A program made the translations under genes and the position numbers. From Saprolegnia diclina VS20 (taxonomy: Eukaryota; Oomycota; Saprolegniomycetes; Saprolegniales; Saprolegniaceae): a stretch of DNA of 64,000 bases. This document shows, in pieces, positions 38,670 to 49,269 of the stretch; the stretch's first letter is position 1, and the number at the start of each line of letters is the position of its first letter. The notes below the pieces were generated by a model that had not been told where the DNA came from, did not search any database, and saw nothing but the letters and a program-made list of their open reading frames with translations. The stretch is taken from the NCBI RefSeq assembly GCF_000281045.1, contig NW_008246075.1, forward strand, positions 300,699 through 364,698, in the 5' to 3' direction.

Positions 38670-40081
38670 TTAGCAAAACACAGACGGGCCCTTTGTCCAG
38701 AGCAGTGGCGAGCGAAGCCGACGACACACGACAAGAAGCCGCATGAGCTCGCTCTGCTGGTCGCGCAAGAGAGCCGCCATCGCGCTGGGCGAGTGTGGCG
38801 AGGCGCGCTTGGCCAGTCCAATCGCGATCGCGCGAAGACGACGGAAGGCGCCGTGCGTCAAGTCGGGGATGTCGGGCAGCTGCAACTGGTTCCACACATC
38901 AATACGCGCACGAAGCGACGGCTCGCCGCGGTAGAGCGCCACGAGCGCGTCGTCACGCTGGGCGTACAGTGGCGCCAGCGTATGCTGCAAGTCGTGGACG
39001 CGAGCGAGTGCGGCGTTTCGCGAAGCTGCGTCATTGGCGCCCACGTCGTCGGCGGCTTCGTTTAGCGCATCTTCAACCCCGCACACGTCAACGTTGATTG
39101 CATGAAACGTCTCAAGCTCGAGAGCGCTCCACGTCACGACACCGAGCGCACCAAACCCAGACGCCGGTACGTCATTTGAAGCCGACTTGGCGACAGCTGG
39201 TGATGCCAACGACGACGCCTCGTCGATCGTGACCGCCTCGCAGTCGATGACAACCGCGGTATCGTCGCTATGACCATCGTCCATCACGACATCGTCGTCG
39301 TCATCCGAGTCGAGAAGTATCGGGTTGTCAATGCGAGCACCAGCCATGCCACTGTCCTGGTGAATGGGGCTTGCTGCCAGCAGTACGTCATCCGAGTCGA
39401 GAAGAATCGGTTCGTCATCCGAGTCGAGTAGAATCGGGTCGTCAATGCGAGCACCAGCCATGCCACTGTCCTGGTGAATGGGGCTTGCTGCCAGCAGTAC
39501 GATCTCGGGCTTGATACTAGGAGTCATGTTGGCGCTAAACAGTGGCGCGATGGATGAGAGCTCGAAGACAAGATGATTCAGAAGACGTACTTCAACATGG
39601 CGTTGTGGGCAGTCGTAATCTCGCGCAAAGCACACACACGGTTATAGAACGTCTCGAGTGGTTCGTTGTCGAGTGCGTGCAGGACGGCCTTGAACCCACA
39701 GCGCGTGAGAACGTAGTTGCCGTCGGCGACGCTGCAGACCTCACTCGTTCGATCGACGTTGGCCGCGTCGAGGAGGTGTTCGATCTCCATGGCTGCGCTA
39801 CCGCTTGGCGTGAGGAACGCAAGAGCCGAGTTGGCGTCGACGACAAAGCCGTCACTCGAGAGCTTCGAGATGCGAATGAGCTCGGCCTGGGCAGGCAGCG
39901 GCACGTCGGTGGTCCAACCGTTGCTCAACGTCATGACCTTCTCGAACGACATCGGGGATGTCATACCGCTGACGCGCGCTTGCACTTGGGCGAGGTCGTA
40001 AGCGGGCTGCTTCGTCATCAAGGTCGCAAATTCGGAAATGGACATTAAACGGGCGAATGCGACCTTCAACGCGGACTGCAA
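38670..40081 (-). CDS. Two-exon protein with three SUMO-interaction-like motifs, unrecognised
   Basis: Two frames that look separate join exactly through a 56-nt intron (39535-39590, GTACGT donor, TTTAG acceptor). The product is 451 residues. Exon 1 (40081-39591) encodes a helical domain of about 160 residues with no similarity I know. Exon 2 (39534-38670) begins with a tandem repeat of about 38 residues: IVLLAASPIHQDSGMAGARI followed by PILLDSDD. PILLDSDD occurs three times, with D, E or N before it. Hydrophobic ILL followed by acidic DSDD is the pattern of a SUMO-interacting motif. An acidic patch (DSDDDDDVVMDD) and AVVIDCEAVTIDE follow. The last 150 residues are helical (ARVHDLQHTLAPLYAQRDDA) and end RRLRSPLLWTKGPSVFC. 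It could be a SUMO-binding adaptor; this is inference. Confidence 0.68.
39301..39501. repeat. 87-bp tandem duplication inside the SIM-repeat gene
   Basis: The 87-bp units 39301-39387 and 39415-39501 differ at only a few positions. Between them, 39388-39414 is a 27-bp partial unit, so the period is 114 bp (38 codons). The duplication keeps the reading frame and adds PILLDSDD copies. The near identity points to a recent or homogenised duplication. Confidence 0.85.
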
Positions 40082-40642
40082 CGTGACGTTATGGCGGCGG
40101 CGGCGCGAGGCTGGGATGTCAGCGTGATGAACACTCAGCTGCCAGAGTCAGCGGCGACGGCGGACGGCGTGAAGTCGACAAGAGAGGTCGGCGCAGCGGG
40201 GGCATCGTCGTTGGTGCAACTCGGTCGCCAGAACATGGAGAAGGATGCCACAGTTGCCGGTGACCCCTTTTCAGCCAATCCGATGCATTTTTGAAGAAAT
40301 TTTAGCCAATCCAAAGCCATTGCATCGTGCATCTTGGCACCCACGGTGGCAACACACTGTGGAGTCTCCTTGTGTGTGTGAACGCAAGCGCGTGAACCCT
40401 TCCACAAGAGACCAAATCTGGCTCGCCTTGGGCCGTTCTTGGTCGTCCATATTCGAATGAATACCTCGATTTGCTAACACTATTTCCGTGATGACGTGGC
40501 GCCCTCCTGTGGTCGGCATCGTGCTCGGTCGATGCGCTCAGCTGAGGAAATTAATAGCGCCATACGAACGGCCCACGCGTCCTGCAAGACATATTGTCCA
40601 CAATATATGGCCATCCAATTTGGTTGTCTACTTGTCTACCGA
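40082..40642. promoter_or_regulatory. Intergenic with two CCAAT boxes
   Basis: AGCCAATC occurs at 40273-40280 and 40304-40311, about 190-230 bp upstream of the SIM-repeat gene's ATG. I see no coding exon. Confidence 0.45.
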
Positions 40643-42215
40643 CTAGATTGATTGAAAATCAAAGCGGGAAGAGCGCACGACGATGCTGCGTCCTTCAAAG
40701 AACGCATCGGCGTCCCGGTGGTCTTGATAGAATTCGCCATCGTCCGTTTCCTCGTCGTCGTCGTCAGCGATATTAGCGTCCGCTGTCGCACCAGGCGCGA
40801 ACAAGACGGGCTCCCTCTCACTTGGCGGCCACGAATACAAGGGACTGTCGCCCAGCGCAGCCGTCGCAAGGTACCGGAGCACGAGCACGCGGCGCACTGC
40901 CAGCGCCGAGTTGGGCGCGGACGCATGTGGCAGCAACGGGTGATGTACCGCCGCCTACGATACGTCATATCTTCAGCTTGCTTTCAAAAGAGCACGGTTG
41001 TCGACCTCGCCGGCGCGAAGATTGTAGGCCACCGGTGTTTGCGACGCGACGAACGCAGGCGTAAGGACTTTGTCAAACTGAAAGTGGTCGGATGCTTCGC
41101 TCTACGCACACGCTGCAGTCGCTACCGGGGCGAAACGCGCTCGTTCGTACAGGAAGAAGGCCGTGCTTGTGCAAGCCTGGCAGCACTTGCAAAGCGCCAC
41201 TGCCGAGGTCGCGCACATCGTCCAGCGTAATCCTACATACAGGCGACGATATTTGGTGGCATCCTCAAGAAGCGCGTACCAAACAGTCGCCATCGGCGCA
41301 TCGTCGTTGCGGCCGTCTTGATGCCACGGCGTTGGCGGGCACCTATAAGACTGCACTCAGCAACGAACCATCGCATGGGCAAAGACGTGCCCGCGCGGCT
41401 TGCAAAAGAGGTGCGTTTGAATGAGCGTGATCTCGGGGCCGCAAATGTGCTAGTCGTCAACCCACGATGAGCGTTGGCGCCTAGCTTCGGGATGCAAATG
41501 CGACTACCTGTACCGCATCGAGCAGCGCTGGCTCGGACGCCTAGCCATCGCTGTCGTCAGCAGAAGCGAGCTTGTTGCAGTTGCCGACAAGGTCAAACAG
41601 CCAGCGCTCTCCGAGGAGATGCACGTTCATGATCCACTCGCGGGATACGTCCTCGCTACCACAGCACCCAGGATCAGCATCGAGCCATTCGATATGGCGG
41701 CGAGACGGCGTACGCGGTGGCGGCGAGGATGCGGTCGACGTGTCGACACATGATGGCACACGCATCGGGCGTCAGGAAGGGCCGCCAGAGCGCATCTGCA
41801 TCGGTATCATGAGGATGGGGCGAGGTCGCTTGATCACGTGCGTACAGCCAGCGTCCACGTACTGCCGCGCGTGGTCCTCGGCGCTGTATCGGAACCGCGG
41901 GTCGAGAACGCCCATGACGTCACTTCTTGCAGTCCGTTGCGTGCAATTAGACACAGCAAGATCAGCGAACCACGTAAGATCGCCGGCCGCAACCACACTA
42001 TCGACTCTGTGCGCCTGCGACTCTGTCGTCGGTATTCGCTCACGCAGCTCCGTGTCATTGCACTTTGCTACGGGTTCCTGCTCTGCACACTCTGTCGCCG
42101 TTATTCGCAGTCGCAGTGCACAGTTCGCAGGTGCAAGAACGGAAGCACTGCAAGTCGAGCTTCCCTCGTAGGCTACTCGGTCAATAGTCGACGACATATT
42201 GCGCATGATATGCAT
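40643..42215 (-). pseudogene. Decayed gene, family unrecognised
   Basis: Long stretches with protein-like codon use are broken by stops that leave the frame unchanged. In the 3' half one frame runs from about 41560 to 40643 through at least four in-frame stops (a TGA at 41357-41359, a TAG at 41102-41104, then a TGA and a TAG near 40960-40980). Readable pieces are GRNDDAPMATVWYALLED, HFQFDKVLTPAFVASQTPVA and the acidic end DDDDEETDDGEFYQDH. In the 5' half another frame is broken by a stop at 41772-41774. No GT...AG introns of normal size remove these stops. It was probably a one-exon gene of about 500 codons. I do not recognise the family. Close homologues should exist in relatives. Confidence 0.6.
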
Positions 42216-42341
42216 GGATGATGCGCTATCGCGTCATCAAGCATGATGCACGGGACAGGGCGCCACGTCAACCCCCGAGCTTGGCACGGGCTTGCCCAGG
42301 TTGTGTGTGATTAGCCATCGCCCGTCGTCCGGATACGCCGG

Positions 42342-42360
42342 TCATTCATTTCCGATTTTG
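42342..42360 (+). promoter_or_regulatory. Inr/FPR-like core promoter of the MAPR gene
   Basis: TCATTCATTTCCGATTTTG directly abuts the ATG at 42361. TCATTC followed by a T-rich ATTTCC/ATTTTG block resembles the oomycete Inr plus FPR. Initiation here would give a leader of fewer than 20 nt. GTCCGGAT lies just upstream at 42327-42334. Confidence 0.45.
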
Positions 42361-43113
42361 ATGGACGCTCTCTTCTCGACCGAGACGGTCCTCGCGGTCG
42401 CCATCGCCGTCGTGGTCATCGCGATCGTCCAACGCGTCTTCGCACCCGCGCCGCCGGCACCGACGCCTGCCGCAGCGCCGACGCCCGAGAAACCAGCGGT
42501 CGTTGCGCGCTACTTTACGCTGGACGAGCTGCGCCCGTTCAACGGCGAGGACGGCAAGCCCATCTACGTGGCGATCAAGGGCGACGTGTACGACGTGAGT
42601 ACGAAGGCCGACTTTTATGGCCCTGGCGCCGGCTACCACCTCTTTGCGGGCCGCGAGACGGCGCGCGCGCTGGCCAAGATGTCATTCGAGGCCGCGGACC
42701 TCGACAACACGGACATCTCGGAGCTCAACTTTATGGAGAAGGAGGTGCTGAACGACTGGATCGTCAAGTTCCGTGACTTCAACTCGTACCCGATCGTCGG
42801 CCGCGTGCTTGCGCAGAAGGACATGACGCGCGACGAGCTCGCCACGTACACGAACATGCCCATCTACGTGGCGCTCAAGGGTAAGATCTACGACGTGACG
42901 ATCGGCGGCGCCGACCACTATGGTCCCAACGGCGGCTACAAGCTCTTTGCGGGCAAGGACGCGTCGCGCGCACTCGCGCTCATGTCGTTTGATGCGGTCA
43001 ACCTCGAGAACCCGCACATTGACGACCTCAACGAGACGCAGACCAAGACGCTCAACGACTGGGAAGCCAAGTTTGCTGCCAAGTACGGCGTCGTGGGCAA
43101 GCTCCTGCCGTAG
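42361..43113 (+). CDS. MAPR protein with two cytochrome-b5-like heme/steroid-binding domains
   Basis: A one-exon gene of 250 residues. The N-terminus is a membrane anchor (TVLAVAIAVVVIAIVQRVF) followed by a Pro/Ala-rich stalk. Two MAPR-type domains follow. The first (about residues 50-145) has YFTLDELRPFNGEDGKPIYV, GDVYDVSTKADFYGPGAGYH and LFAGRETARALAKMSF. The second (about 160-245) has MTRDELATYTNMPIYVALKG, YDVTIGGADHYGPNGGYK and LFAGKDASRALALMSF. PGRMC1 and Dap1 have one such domain, in which a Tyr of the YGPG-Y motif binds heme and which helps P450 enzymes of sterol synthesis. Both copies keep the YGP-GGY tyrosines. The upstream frame to 42292 overlaps the promoter motif and is not used in my call. 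Confidence 0.9.
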   Translation: MDALFSTETVLAVAIAVVVIAIVQRVFAPAPPAPTPAAAPTPEKPAVVARYFTLDELRPFNGEDGKPIYVAIKGDVYDVSTKADFYGPGAGYHLFAGRETARALAKMSFEAADLDNTDISELNFMEKEVLNDWIVKFRDFNSYPIVGRVLAQKDMTRDELATYTNMPIYVALKGKIYDVTIGGADHYGPNGGYKLFAGKDASRALALMSFDAVNLENPHIDDLNETQTKTLNDWEAKFAAKYGVVGKLLP

Positions 43114-43274
43114 ACTCGTCGTCCCCAGTACCATGTAGTAAATTGGAGTCTCGTTCCAGCAGGAACCTCCTTGCCCGAGCCAAGGTGTGCGAGGGATTAG
43201 GCTGAAAGAGGTGTATATACGATATAGGCTAGAGCTAGTAGAGACCCTATGCAAGCAGAGTGCCGGCGCGCTTC

Positions 43275-46200
43275 TTAGAGGATCCCGAGGCAGCAGTACT
43301 GGTACTTGTCGTACCACCGCGTGCGCCAGTTGTTGAGCGACTGGTCCACGAGGTCGTTGGCAAACTCCTACATTTTATCTATCAAGATATCAAGCAGAAT
43401 AGTCAAGTACCTGGCACGCAATCTTGCCGAGGCCCGGGTTGAGGCGGTCCCGGAGACCGTCGATCGTCGCCTTCTTCCCGCCCGAGAAGCACGGGAGGCG
43501 CAGCTCGGCTTGGTCGTTCACGAGCATCATCTCGACAAGCAGCACGAGCTTGTCCGTCGACGCGTGCAGCGCCCAGTACGCCTTGACGCAGAGCGATCGA
43601 AAGTACCGAAACGTGCTACTGCGCGGGCCGCCCTACACCATGTCCCATGAGCGTCGTTCACACACGCCAACCTACCATGAGCTCGACAAATTCGTCCGTG
43701 AGCTTGAACGGCGCGCGTTCAAAGTTGAAGTTGTTGCCCGGGCTGTTGGTAAACAAAAAGCCAAAGTCGATGTGGATCACGTGCCCGTCGGCGTCGACGA
43801 GGATGTTGCCGTTGTGCCGGTCCTTGATCTGGAACACGTAGCACACCATCGAGTAGGCCGCAAGGCTCTCGACAAAGTTGCGTCGCGCGCGCTTGAAGCG
43901 GCTCGAGTCGGGCGGGCCAAAGTAGCGTACATAAAAGTCCCTACGCCAACAACATTCAGAACCCTAGCCCGACATCGACTCGAAATTTGATACAAGAGGG
44001 TGGTGTAGTCCGGGTCGTTCTTCTTGAGCGAGTCGAGCGAGACCGTATCGGGCACCGCTTCGATAAAGCCGCTCGTCGCCGACGTCGCAATCACGTCGTA
44101 CGGTCTACACGATGCAGACTCGGTGAAAGCAATAAGAAAAAAGAGGCGGACCGCAGTGTGAGTGGAATGTTGGCGTCGACAAACACCTTGTGGCATTGCT
44201 GGATGAGCTGTGCGGCAAACTGCTCTTGGCGCAGATCGTCGTTGCTCTTGACAATGACCGGGATGAGCCGCCAGCCCGGGAGGTGGCCGTACGGCGACGA
44301 TGCCCGCAGCCGGTCTTCCTTTTCGCTCCAGCGCTCGCGAAAGACGATTACAGGCTTGGACTGGTTGGCATTCCAGCCGCCGTCGCCGTTCACACGCTCG
44401 TCGCGCTCAATCTTGTCGGCAAAGTCGCCGTCTTCCCAGTCCGAGTCGCTGCTCGGGGACCCGAGGGGTGGCACGTCGATGGTCGGTGGTGCGGACGGCG
44501 TCTTCTCTTCCTCCTCGTCGTGTTCATCGACCACGTCGACCGCTGGCTTCTTGCCGCCCTTGGTACTGTATGCACACGTGAGGATGAAGCTACAGGTTAT
44601 TGCGTCGTACCGCGCGAGCTTCTTGGAGCTTTTTTTGCCGCTGCGACGGTGCGCCCACTGCCCCATCGTTTTCTAGGTGTCAGTACTGACTATGAGACAT
44701 GTCGACTGACATAAGATGAGGAATACTACCTTGTTGTCGTCGTTTTCGTCGTCGGCGTCGTCGCCTTGGTCCGAGTCCGAGTCGGAATGCCTACACCAGC
44801 CATAGTATTTGTTTCGACTAGATGCGATAGTACCCTTCTTTGATGCTGACCGAGATGCTCTTCTTGAGCGACTCGACGATGAACGTCTTGTGCTTGATGG
44901 GCTCGGCGTCTTCGTGTTGCTGGGGAAACATGGCGACCGTCGACATGGGCGACTTTGCTGCCGCCGGCGTGTGGCCCGTAGCGACCGCCGTGTAGGGCTT
45001 GTCACCCTTCTTCTGTTTCTTTGTGGTCGTCGTCTTGGCCAGCTTGGTGCTATCGGCCTCGTCGGCCGTCGACAGCACCTCGTCACGCTCCGAGGCGGAT
45101 GACGACGACGACGCATTGTCGGCCATGGCGACCGTCACGCGCTTGTTGAACGGAAGGTTCATCGTGTAGCGGAAGCCGTCGGCACCGGACCGAGACGACT
45201 TGCGGCGGCGCGAGCGCTTCCGCGGCTTGGACCGGGGCGACGCGTAGTCGACGACCTCGACGCACATGAGGTATGGCACGCGCTCCTTGGTCGAGAAGGC
45301 AAACGACTCGTCGGTTATGATGCGCTTGACACGGTGAAAGGTGTCGCCGATCGGCAGGTACACGACCGAGGACGGCAAAAGCGCCGCTTCAATCTACGCA
45401 GTTTTCGATATGCTGGTACAGTCGGGATCAAGCACGTACCTCGGCGAGTCCTTGGCGCAAGTTGGCCTTGCGATCGGCCAGCGGCAGTGGAATGAGCCGG
45501 TCCGCGAGGTCGGTGAGCGCCTTGACAAATTGCGGCGTGCCCAGATACTATCGTCCGACGTGCCCATGAGATGCTGAGCCTGGTTAGCGAGCGTGTTACC
45601 AGTTGCAGTTGGTCGCGGCAGCCAATCGCGGCTTCTGCCTGCTCGAGCTCGTGCAGACGTGTCGCCATGTCCTTGGTCACCTCCGGCGCTGTCAAGTCAA
45701 GCGACGCTTCGGTCGACGACGGCAGCTTAAGTTCGTCTTCGGACGTCGGCGGACGCTTCTCGATTGCAGGCGTCGGGGCCACCGCGACTTCTTCGGCGGT
45801 CAAGCCGAGGCTAAAGAGCTTGGCGGGCACGCCGCCTTCCATCTCGATGGCCGACAGAAACGGCGCGTTCTCGGCCGATGGCTGTTCGATGGTAGCGCTA
45901 GACATGGTTGTATGAGCTGAAGAGAGCGCAGTACATATTGGTGCAGTACCTCAAGCCTTCCGAGGCGTACGAGACGCCGTTGGCGCAGAACGACTCAAGG
46001 AACCAGTGCAGTCGGTGGGCAAACGCAAGCGATCGGCGGCACTGTGAGAGAAGGAAGAACTCGAGCTGGTGCTTCTTCTCGTATTGGCCATGGAGGAGGA
46101 ACGTGCAGAGCTGCGGAATGTAAAACTCGACCTGCAACGCGCTCAGTGGCCAAGAAACGGGTGAGGCCGGTCCGTACCTTTTGCGCGTCGTCGTCGTAGC

Positions 46201-46432
46201 ACGTGTAGAGCTGCTCGACGACGTGCTTGTGGGCGTAGAGCTGCAAGAGCACGTGGAAGATGTTGGCCGGGCCGTCGTCCTGCTTGGCGTAGATCATGTC
46301 GACGACGTCCTTGAGCTTCTCGTCCCAGAAGCGCTTGAACTTCTCGACGCGGTCGACGTCGTCGTCGCTCTCGGTCGAGTTGCCGTTGACCTTGGTCCGA
46401 TGGCCGCCACCGGCGCAGCAGAAGACGCCCAT
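43275..46432 (-). CDS. PI4KB: Phosphatidylinositol 4-kinase, type III beta (Pik1-like)
   Basis: About eleven exons. The catalytic domain (43275-44650) has the loop [20 protein letters not shown], then [20 protein letters not shown] and LTDEFVELM, as in PI4K-beta. It also has [20 protein letters not shown], the ATP-site side of PI-kinases. The end is [13 protein letters not shown]. The N-terminal exons (45900-46432) carry a lipid-kinase-unique helical block ([39 protein letters not shown]). The kinase makes PI4P on the Golgi. The protein begins [10 protein letters not shown], a possible N-myristoylation plus palmitoylation signal. Acidic and Ser-rich linkers fill the middle. Introns lie near 46140-46180, 45910-45950, 45395-45440, 44785-44815, 44675-44730, 44575, 44100-44150, 43940-43990, 43640-43675 and 43370-43410. 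Confidence 0.88.
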
Positions 46433-47056
46433 GCCACTGCTGGTACCGCCCGAAGTTCGATTGCGGTTGATTTAATTCGAATTTTCTTCTCCGTACAATC
46501 CGGCGCTCTTTTAATACCCCATATTTTATATACACTTATTGTTTGTATGAAGACATGCATTTAATTTATATCATGGACCTCCGGGTAGACACCATGCGGT
46601 CCGACGAGTGCAGTTGTTTGCTGGAAAGGAACGCACTCGGCTGTGCAATAAGAAAAAACATTCATTCAACATACAAATATCAAGTATATATATTAAAAAT
46701 ACAAGCCCGACCAGTTCTGTGCTGACCGTTTCGTAGGCTTACAAACGCCACGTCACAACTTGGGTCAGCCATTATCTGACCTACTTTAGATCTCAAGGCC
46801 CATAGAGGGTCCCAAGAGCGAGCTGGCGAGGGCGGCAGCTACATACTGCAGTGCTAGATAGGTACCTTGCGCTACGTCTGCAAAGAGCACGCGCGATAGC
46901 GTCGTCGTGGGACGTGCCAAGGACGTAACGAGGCCGATTGGGTGAATAAGCAAAGAGATGGTCGTGATTGATCCGGAATCCGGATAAGCGTCACAGAGGG
47001 ACTTCACGCACTGCGCTCAGTCGGAATCCTCCAGCATCAGCCGCACACGCCTCATC
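46433..47056. other. Intergenic, AT-rich
   Basis: About 620 bp, clearly AT-richer than its neighbours (46480-46720). It contains ATCCGGAAT followed by ATCCGGAT at 46971-46985, about 75 bp upstream of the next ATG. No gene is seen. Confidence 0.5.
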
Positions 47057-47503
47057 ATGGCCGAGATCGCATCGATCGTCAACCTCGTCAACGAATATGC
47101 ATTCCTCTTCGGGAAGAGCAACGGCAGCTCGACGCAGCTGCTCGAGCTCTTCACGCCCGACGCGACGCTCTCGGACGACTTTGCCGGCGAGGCCAACGGC
47201 CACGACGAGATCCGCGCGGCCCTCGAGACGCTCTTTGAGCTCGAGTTCCTCTCGGAGACGAGTCACATTCCGCAGGGCCACCACGTGATCTTCGAGTCGG
47301 ACAACGCGGCCAAGGTCACGTCGTACACGGTCATGTTTTGGAAGTGCAACCCGTCCATGATTGTGCGGTGGACCGACAAGGTCGTCAAGACCGAGCAAGG
47401 CTGGCGCTTTGCCGCGCGCACGTCGGAAGCGATTCAGAAGAACCTCGAGCACCTTGGCGAAATGCAGCTCCGCGGCAAGAAGAGCTATGCGTCCCATGAA
47501 TAA
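47057..47503 (+). CDS. SnoaL/NTF2-like fold protein, 148 aa
   Basis: A one-exon gene whose product has the layout of the NTF2-like superfamily (SnoaL-type). It has a first helix (IVNLVNEYAFLFGKSN), LLELFTPDATLSDDF, the strand pair HVIFESDNAAKVTSYTVMFW, and a final strand-helix region VVKTEQGWRFAART. Such proteins are small conical barrels that can be enzymes (dehydratases, isomerases, hydrolases) or carriers. No catalytic residues can be assigned without a close homologue. The stop is at 47501-47503. Start and length fit the fold. Confidence 0.82.
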   Translation: MAEIASIVNLVNEYAFLFGKSNGSSTQLLELFTPDATLSDDFAGEANGHDEIRAALETLFELEFLSETSHIPQGHHVIFESDNAAKVTSYTVMFWKCNPSMIVRWTDKVVKTEQGWRFAARTSEAIQKNLEHLGEMQLRGKKSYASHE

Positions 47504-47964
47504 GCCAGTGTTTCCAAGTCGCTAATGAACGTTTTTGATTGCATTTATCGTGGTGTTGGCATGGCTTGGGCGGAGGCGCCGAGAAGCAACTTGCTTGCGC
47601 TGGACGCGCGACGCCATTACATGGCATGCGCAACGCTGTGAGTGCCACGCACGGTACATGCAGATCCATCTATGCAACGCAGCCGCGATCCTACGGCCTG
47701 CGACGTGGACCTGATCACGTCTCTGAGGCGCTTGTCCTCGCGGCGCCTTGTCGCGTACCTTGTCGTCGAGGTCGTCGTCGCGTCGGTCGCTCCGCTTGCG
47801 TGGCAGGCTCGTGGCGGCCGATCTTTGTGCCACGAATGCGAGTTTTGTCCAATCACAAAATGTTTCAATGGTCCAATCCAAAGCACGCGTGGTGTTGACA
47901 TTTTGACCAATGGCCTTGCAGTAGCCCGTCGCTTCCGTTTTCGCCCAGAGCAAGGAAGAGCAGC
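47504..47964. promoter_or_regulatory. Intergenic with CCAAT words before the splicing-factor gene
   Basis: TCCAATCA (47849), TCCAATCC (about 47872) and ACCAATGG (about 47906) lie 55-115 bp upstream of the ATG at 47965. Reading frames through this interval, on either strand, do not resemble known proteins. Confidence 0.45.
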
Positions 47965-48848
47965 ATGTCGAGTCTGGCCGCGGCCCGCGCCGACAACTTC
48001 TACTACCCGCCGGGATGGCGGCCCGAGATGGGCGGTATCAACAAGTTCCAGAAGTCGCACCCGCTCGGGAAGCGGGCCAAGGACATCAAGGACGGAATCC
48101 TCGTCGTCCGCTTCGAGATGCCGTTTGACGTCTGGTGCACGCACTGCGAGACGCACATTGGTACGACGCCGCTACCCGGCCTCGCATCGGCTCATGTCAT
48201 ATAGGGCGTGGCGTGCGCTACAATGCCAAGAAGACCAAAGTGGGCATGTATCACTCGACGATCTTGTACGAGTTTGCGCTCAAGTGCGCGACGTGCCAGG
48301 GCATCATGCTTGTCCAGAACGACCCGCAGGCCTGTGGCTACAAGCTTGTATCTGGCATTCGCAAGAAGACGCAGGTCGACGATATTCCGATCGGGTCGCA
48401 CGACGACGAGACAATTGAGGCGTTGAACGCGCCCGAGGTCGGGATCGCGATGGCCGCCGACCCTTTCTTCAAGCTCGAGCACGACAAGAAAGACCGGACC
48501 GTGGCCAAGAAGCGTGCCGTGGGACTCGAGAGCCTCCTTGCACTCAACGACAAGGTGTCGGACCAGTACCAGTCGAACGCGAACCTCCGCGCCAGTTTTC
48601 GCGCCGAGAAGAAGGTGCTGAAGCGCAAGGCCGACGAAGCCCGCCGACTCAACGTGTCGATTCCGCTCGTGGACGTGCATATCGACGACGTTGTGGCTGC
48701 CAAGACGGCAATCTTTACAAACTTGAGTAAGCGCGCCAAGACGACAGTCACCACCGCGCGGCGCCCGGCCACGAAGGACCCGTTCGCCAACTTTGGAGGG
48801 TCGTCGAGCTTGCCACGTCACTCGACGTCAGTTGTCCGACGTCGGTAA
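47965..48848 (+). CDS. CCDC130: CCDC130/Saf4 (CWC16 family) splicing factor
   Basis: Two exons joined through an intron at about 48161-48205. The N-terminus reads ADNFYYPPGWRPEMGGINKF, the CWC16 start. The zinc site then follows with one Cys pair before the intron (WCTHCETHIG) and one after (LKCATCQGIM), together with GVRYNAKKTKVGMYHST. DPQACGYKLVSGIRKKTQ and FFKLEHDKKDRTVAKKR are also family words. Saf4/CCDC130 acts with the spliceosome at the branching or exon-ligation stage and is distinct from its paralogue Yju2/CCDC94. The C-terminal third is basic with a long helix. The stop at 48846-48848 lies only 16 bases before the assembly gap, so nothing appears to be missing. Confidence 0.9.
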
Positions 48849-48864
48849 GACGGCGATGCAAAGC

Positions 48865-49269
48865 NNNNNNNNNNNNNNNNNNNNNNNNNNNNNNNNNNNN
48901 NNNNNNNNNNNNNNNNNNNNNNNNNNNNNNNNNNNNNNNNNNNNNNNNNNNNNNNNNNNNNNNNNNNNNNNNNNNNNNNNNNNNNNNNNNNNNNNNNNNN
49001 NNNNNNNNNNNNNNNNNNNNNNNNNNNNNNNNNNNNNNNNNNNNNNNNNNNNNNNNNNNNNNNNNNNNNNNNNNNNNNNNNNNNNNNNNNNNNNNNNNNN
49101 NNNNNNNNNNNNNNNNNNNNNNNNNNNNNNNNNNNNNNNNNNNNNNNNNNNNNNNNNNNNNNNNNNNNNNNNNNNNNNNNNNNNNNNNNNNNNNNNNNNN
49201 NNNNNNNNNNNNNNNNNNNNNNNNNNNNNNNNNNNNNNNNNNNNNNNNNNNNNNNNNNNNNNNNNNNNN
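48865..49269. other. Assembly gap (405 N)
   Basis: A run of N. It removes the promoter and 5' part of the uL24/RPL26 gene. The true length is unknown. Confidence 1.

Noticed and set aside
38185-38895. 236-codon minus-strand frame downstream of DRC3
   Set aside because: It crosses the end of the SIM-repeat gene and two ATCCGGAT elements, and the translation is not protein-like.
47642-48418. 258-codon frame over the splicing-factor gene
   Set aside because: It is out of frame with the CWC16 family sequence and has no similarity of its own.
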